Below are positions 8,660 to 8,719 of a stretch of DNA of 8,719 bases, one piece after another. Under the pieces are notes generated by a model. It searched no databases and was not told where the DNA came from. It saw nothing but the letters and a program-made list of their open reading frames with translations. Source of the DNA: SCGC-AG-212-J23 sp035762345 (GTDB lineage Bacteria; Pseudomonadota; Gammaproteobacteria; Burkholderiales; SG8-39); the NCBI GenBank assembly GCA_035762345.1, contig DASTPE010000056.1, positions 1 through 8,719 of the forward strand, in the 5' to 3' direction. Position 1 is the first letter of the stretch, and every line of letters starts with the position of its first letter. The translations under genes were made by a program, and so were the position numbers.

Positions 8660-8719
8660 GGAAAGGCCTGTTCACGGGAACGAGGAACGGCGCCGTCGCA
8701 GGCGCGCCCCTGCGCTTAA
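8574..8719 (-). CDS. imuA: Probable ImuA (SulA/RecA-like mutasome protein), C-terminal end, partial
   Basis: At the right edge the minus strand has an open frame entering from outside (first full codon at 8717) and ending at TAA 8576-8574, 47 residues. It begins KRRGAPATAPFLVPV, which resembles the (L)KRRG-x-P tail typical of proteobacterial ImuA, the RecA-like partner of ImuB. Position and strand directly before imuB match the imuA-imuB-dnaE2 order. The frame overlaps the first 28 codons of imuB by 86 bases, longer than usual for this pair. Another open frame ends at 8672, 12 bases before imuB (tail RLRRRRSSFP), but lacks the motif. The P-loop and core lie outside the window, so identity rests on a short tail plus context. 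Confidence 0.55.
   Translation of the reverse strand, partial: KRRGAPATAPFLVPVNRPFHALGRTPFSAPAAGSTRADRRLGVPVHA

Overview
The window is GC-rich, almost entirely coding, and looks like chromosomal DNA of a proteobacterium, most likely a betaproteobacterium or close relative. The basis for this is the LexA tail, the proteobacterial ImuB and DnaE2 forms, and the codon bias; no 16S or other decisive marker is present. No tRNA, rRNA, insertion sequence, CRISPR array or integrase was seen. The largest gap between genes is about 50 bases, so no gene-free stretch of 300 bases exists.

Layout: two convergent gene sets meet at about position 2,400. On the plus strand are the last 38 codons of lexA (2-118), a membrane-anchored PAS histidine kinase (156-1964) and a single-domain response regulator (1978-2367). 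On the minus strand, reading from the right edge, are the tail of a probable imuA (to 8574), imuB (8659-7487), dnaE2/imuC (7503-4522), a TPR protein (4509-4012), a small Hpt phosphotransfer protein (3977-3672) and a fused receiver-Ser/Thr kinase (3661-2420).

Two themes are interleaved. One is the SOS response and damage-induced mutagenesis: LexA represses SOS genes, and ImuA, ImuB and DnaE2 form the known mutasome. The other is signalling: histidine kinase, lone receiver, lone Hpt and receiver-Ser/Thr kinase are together exactly the parts of a four-step His-Asp-His-Asp phosphorelay, but ending in a Hanks-type Ser/Thr kinase instead of a transcription factor. Every phosphorylated residue needed for this (H385, D58, H49, D55) and the kinase catalytic residues are present. 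That relay, packed between lexA and the mutasome operon, is the most interesting feature here; its wiring and any link to DNA damage are inference.

Other points: ImuB is about 80-100 residues shorter than usual, with the loss inside its N-terminal palm region; a TATAAT sits only 6 bases before the Hpt start codon, suggesting a leaderless transcript; and two perfect inverted repeats lie in the short gap between lexA and the histidine kinase.
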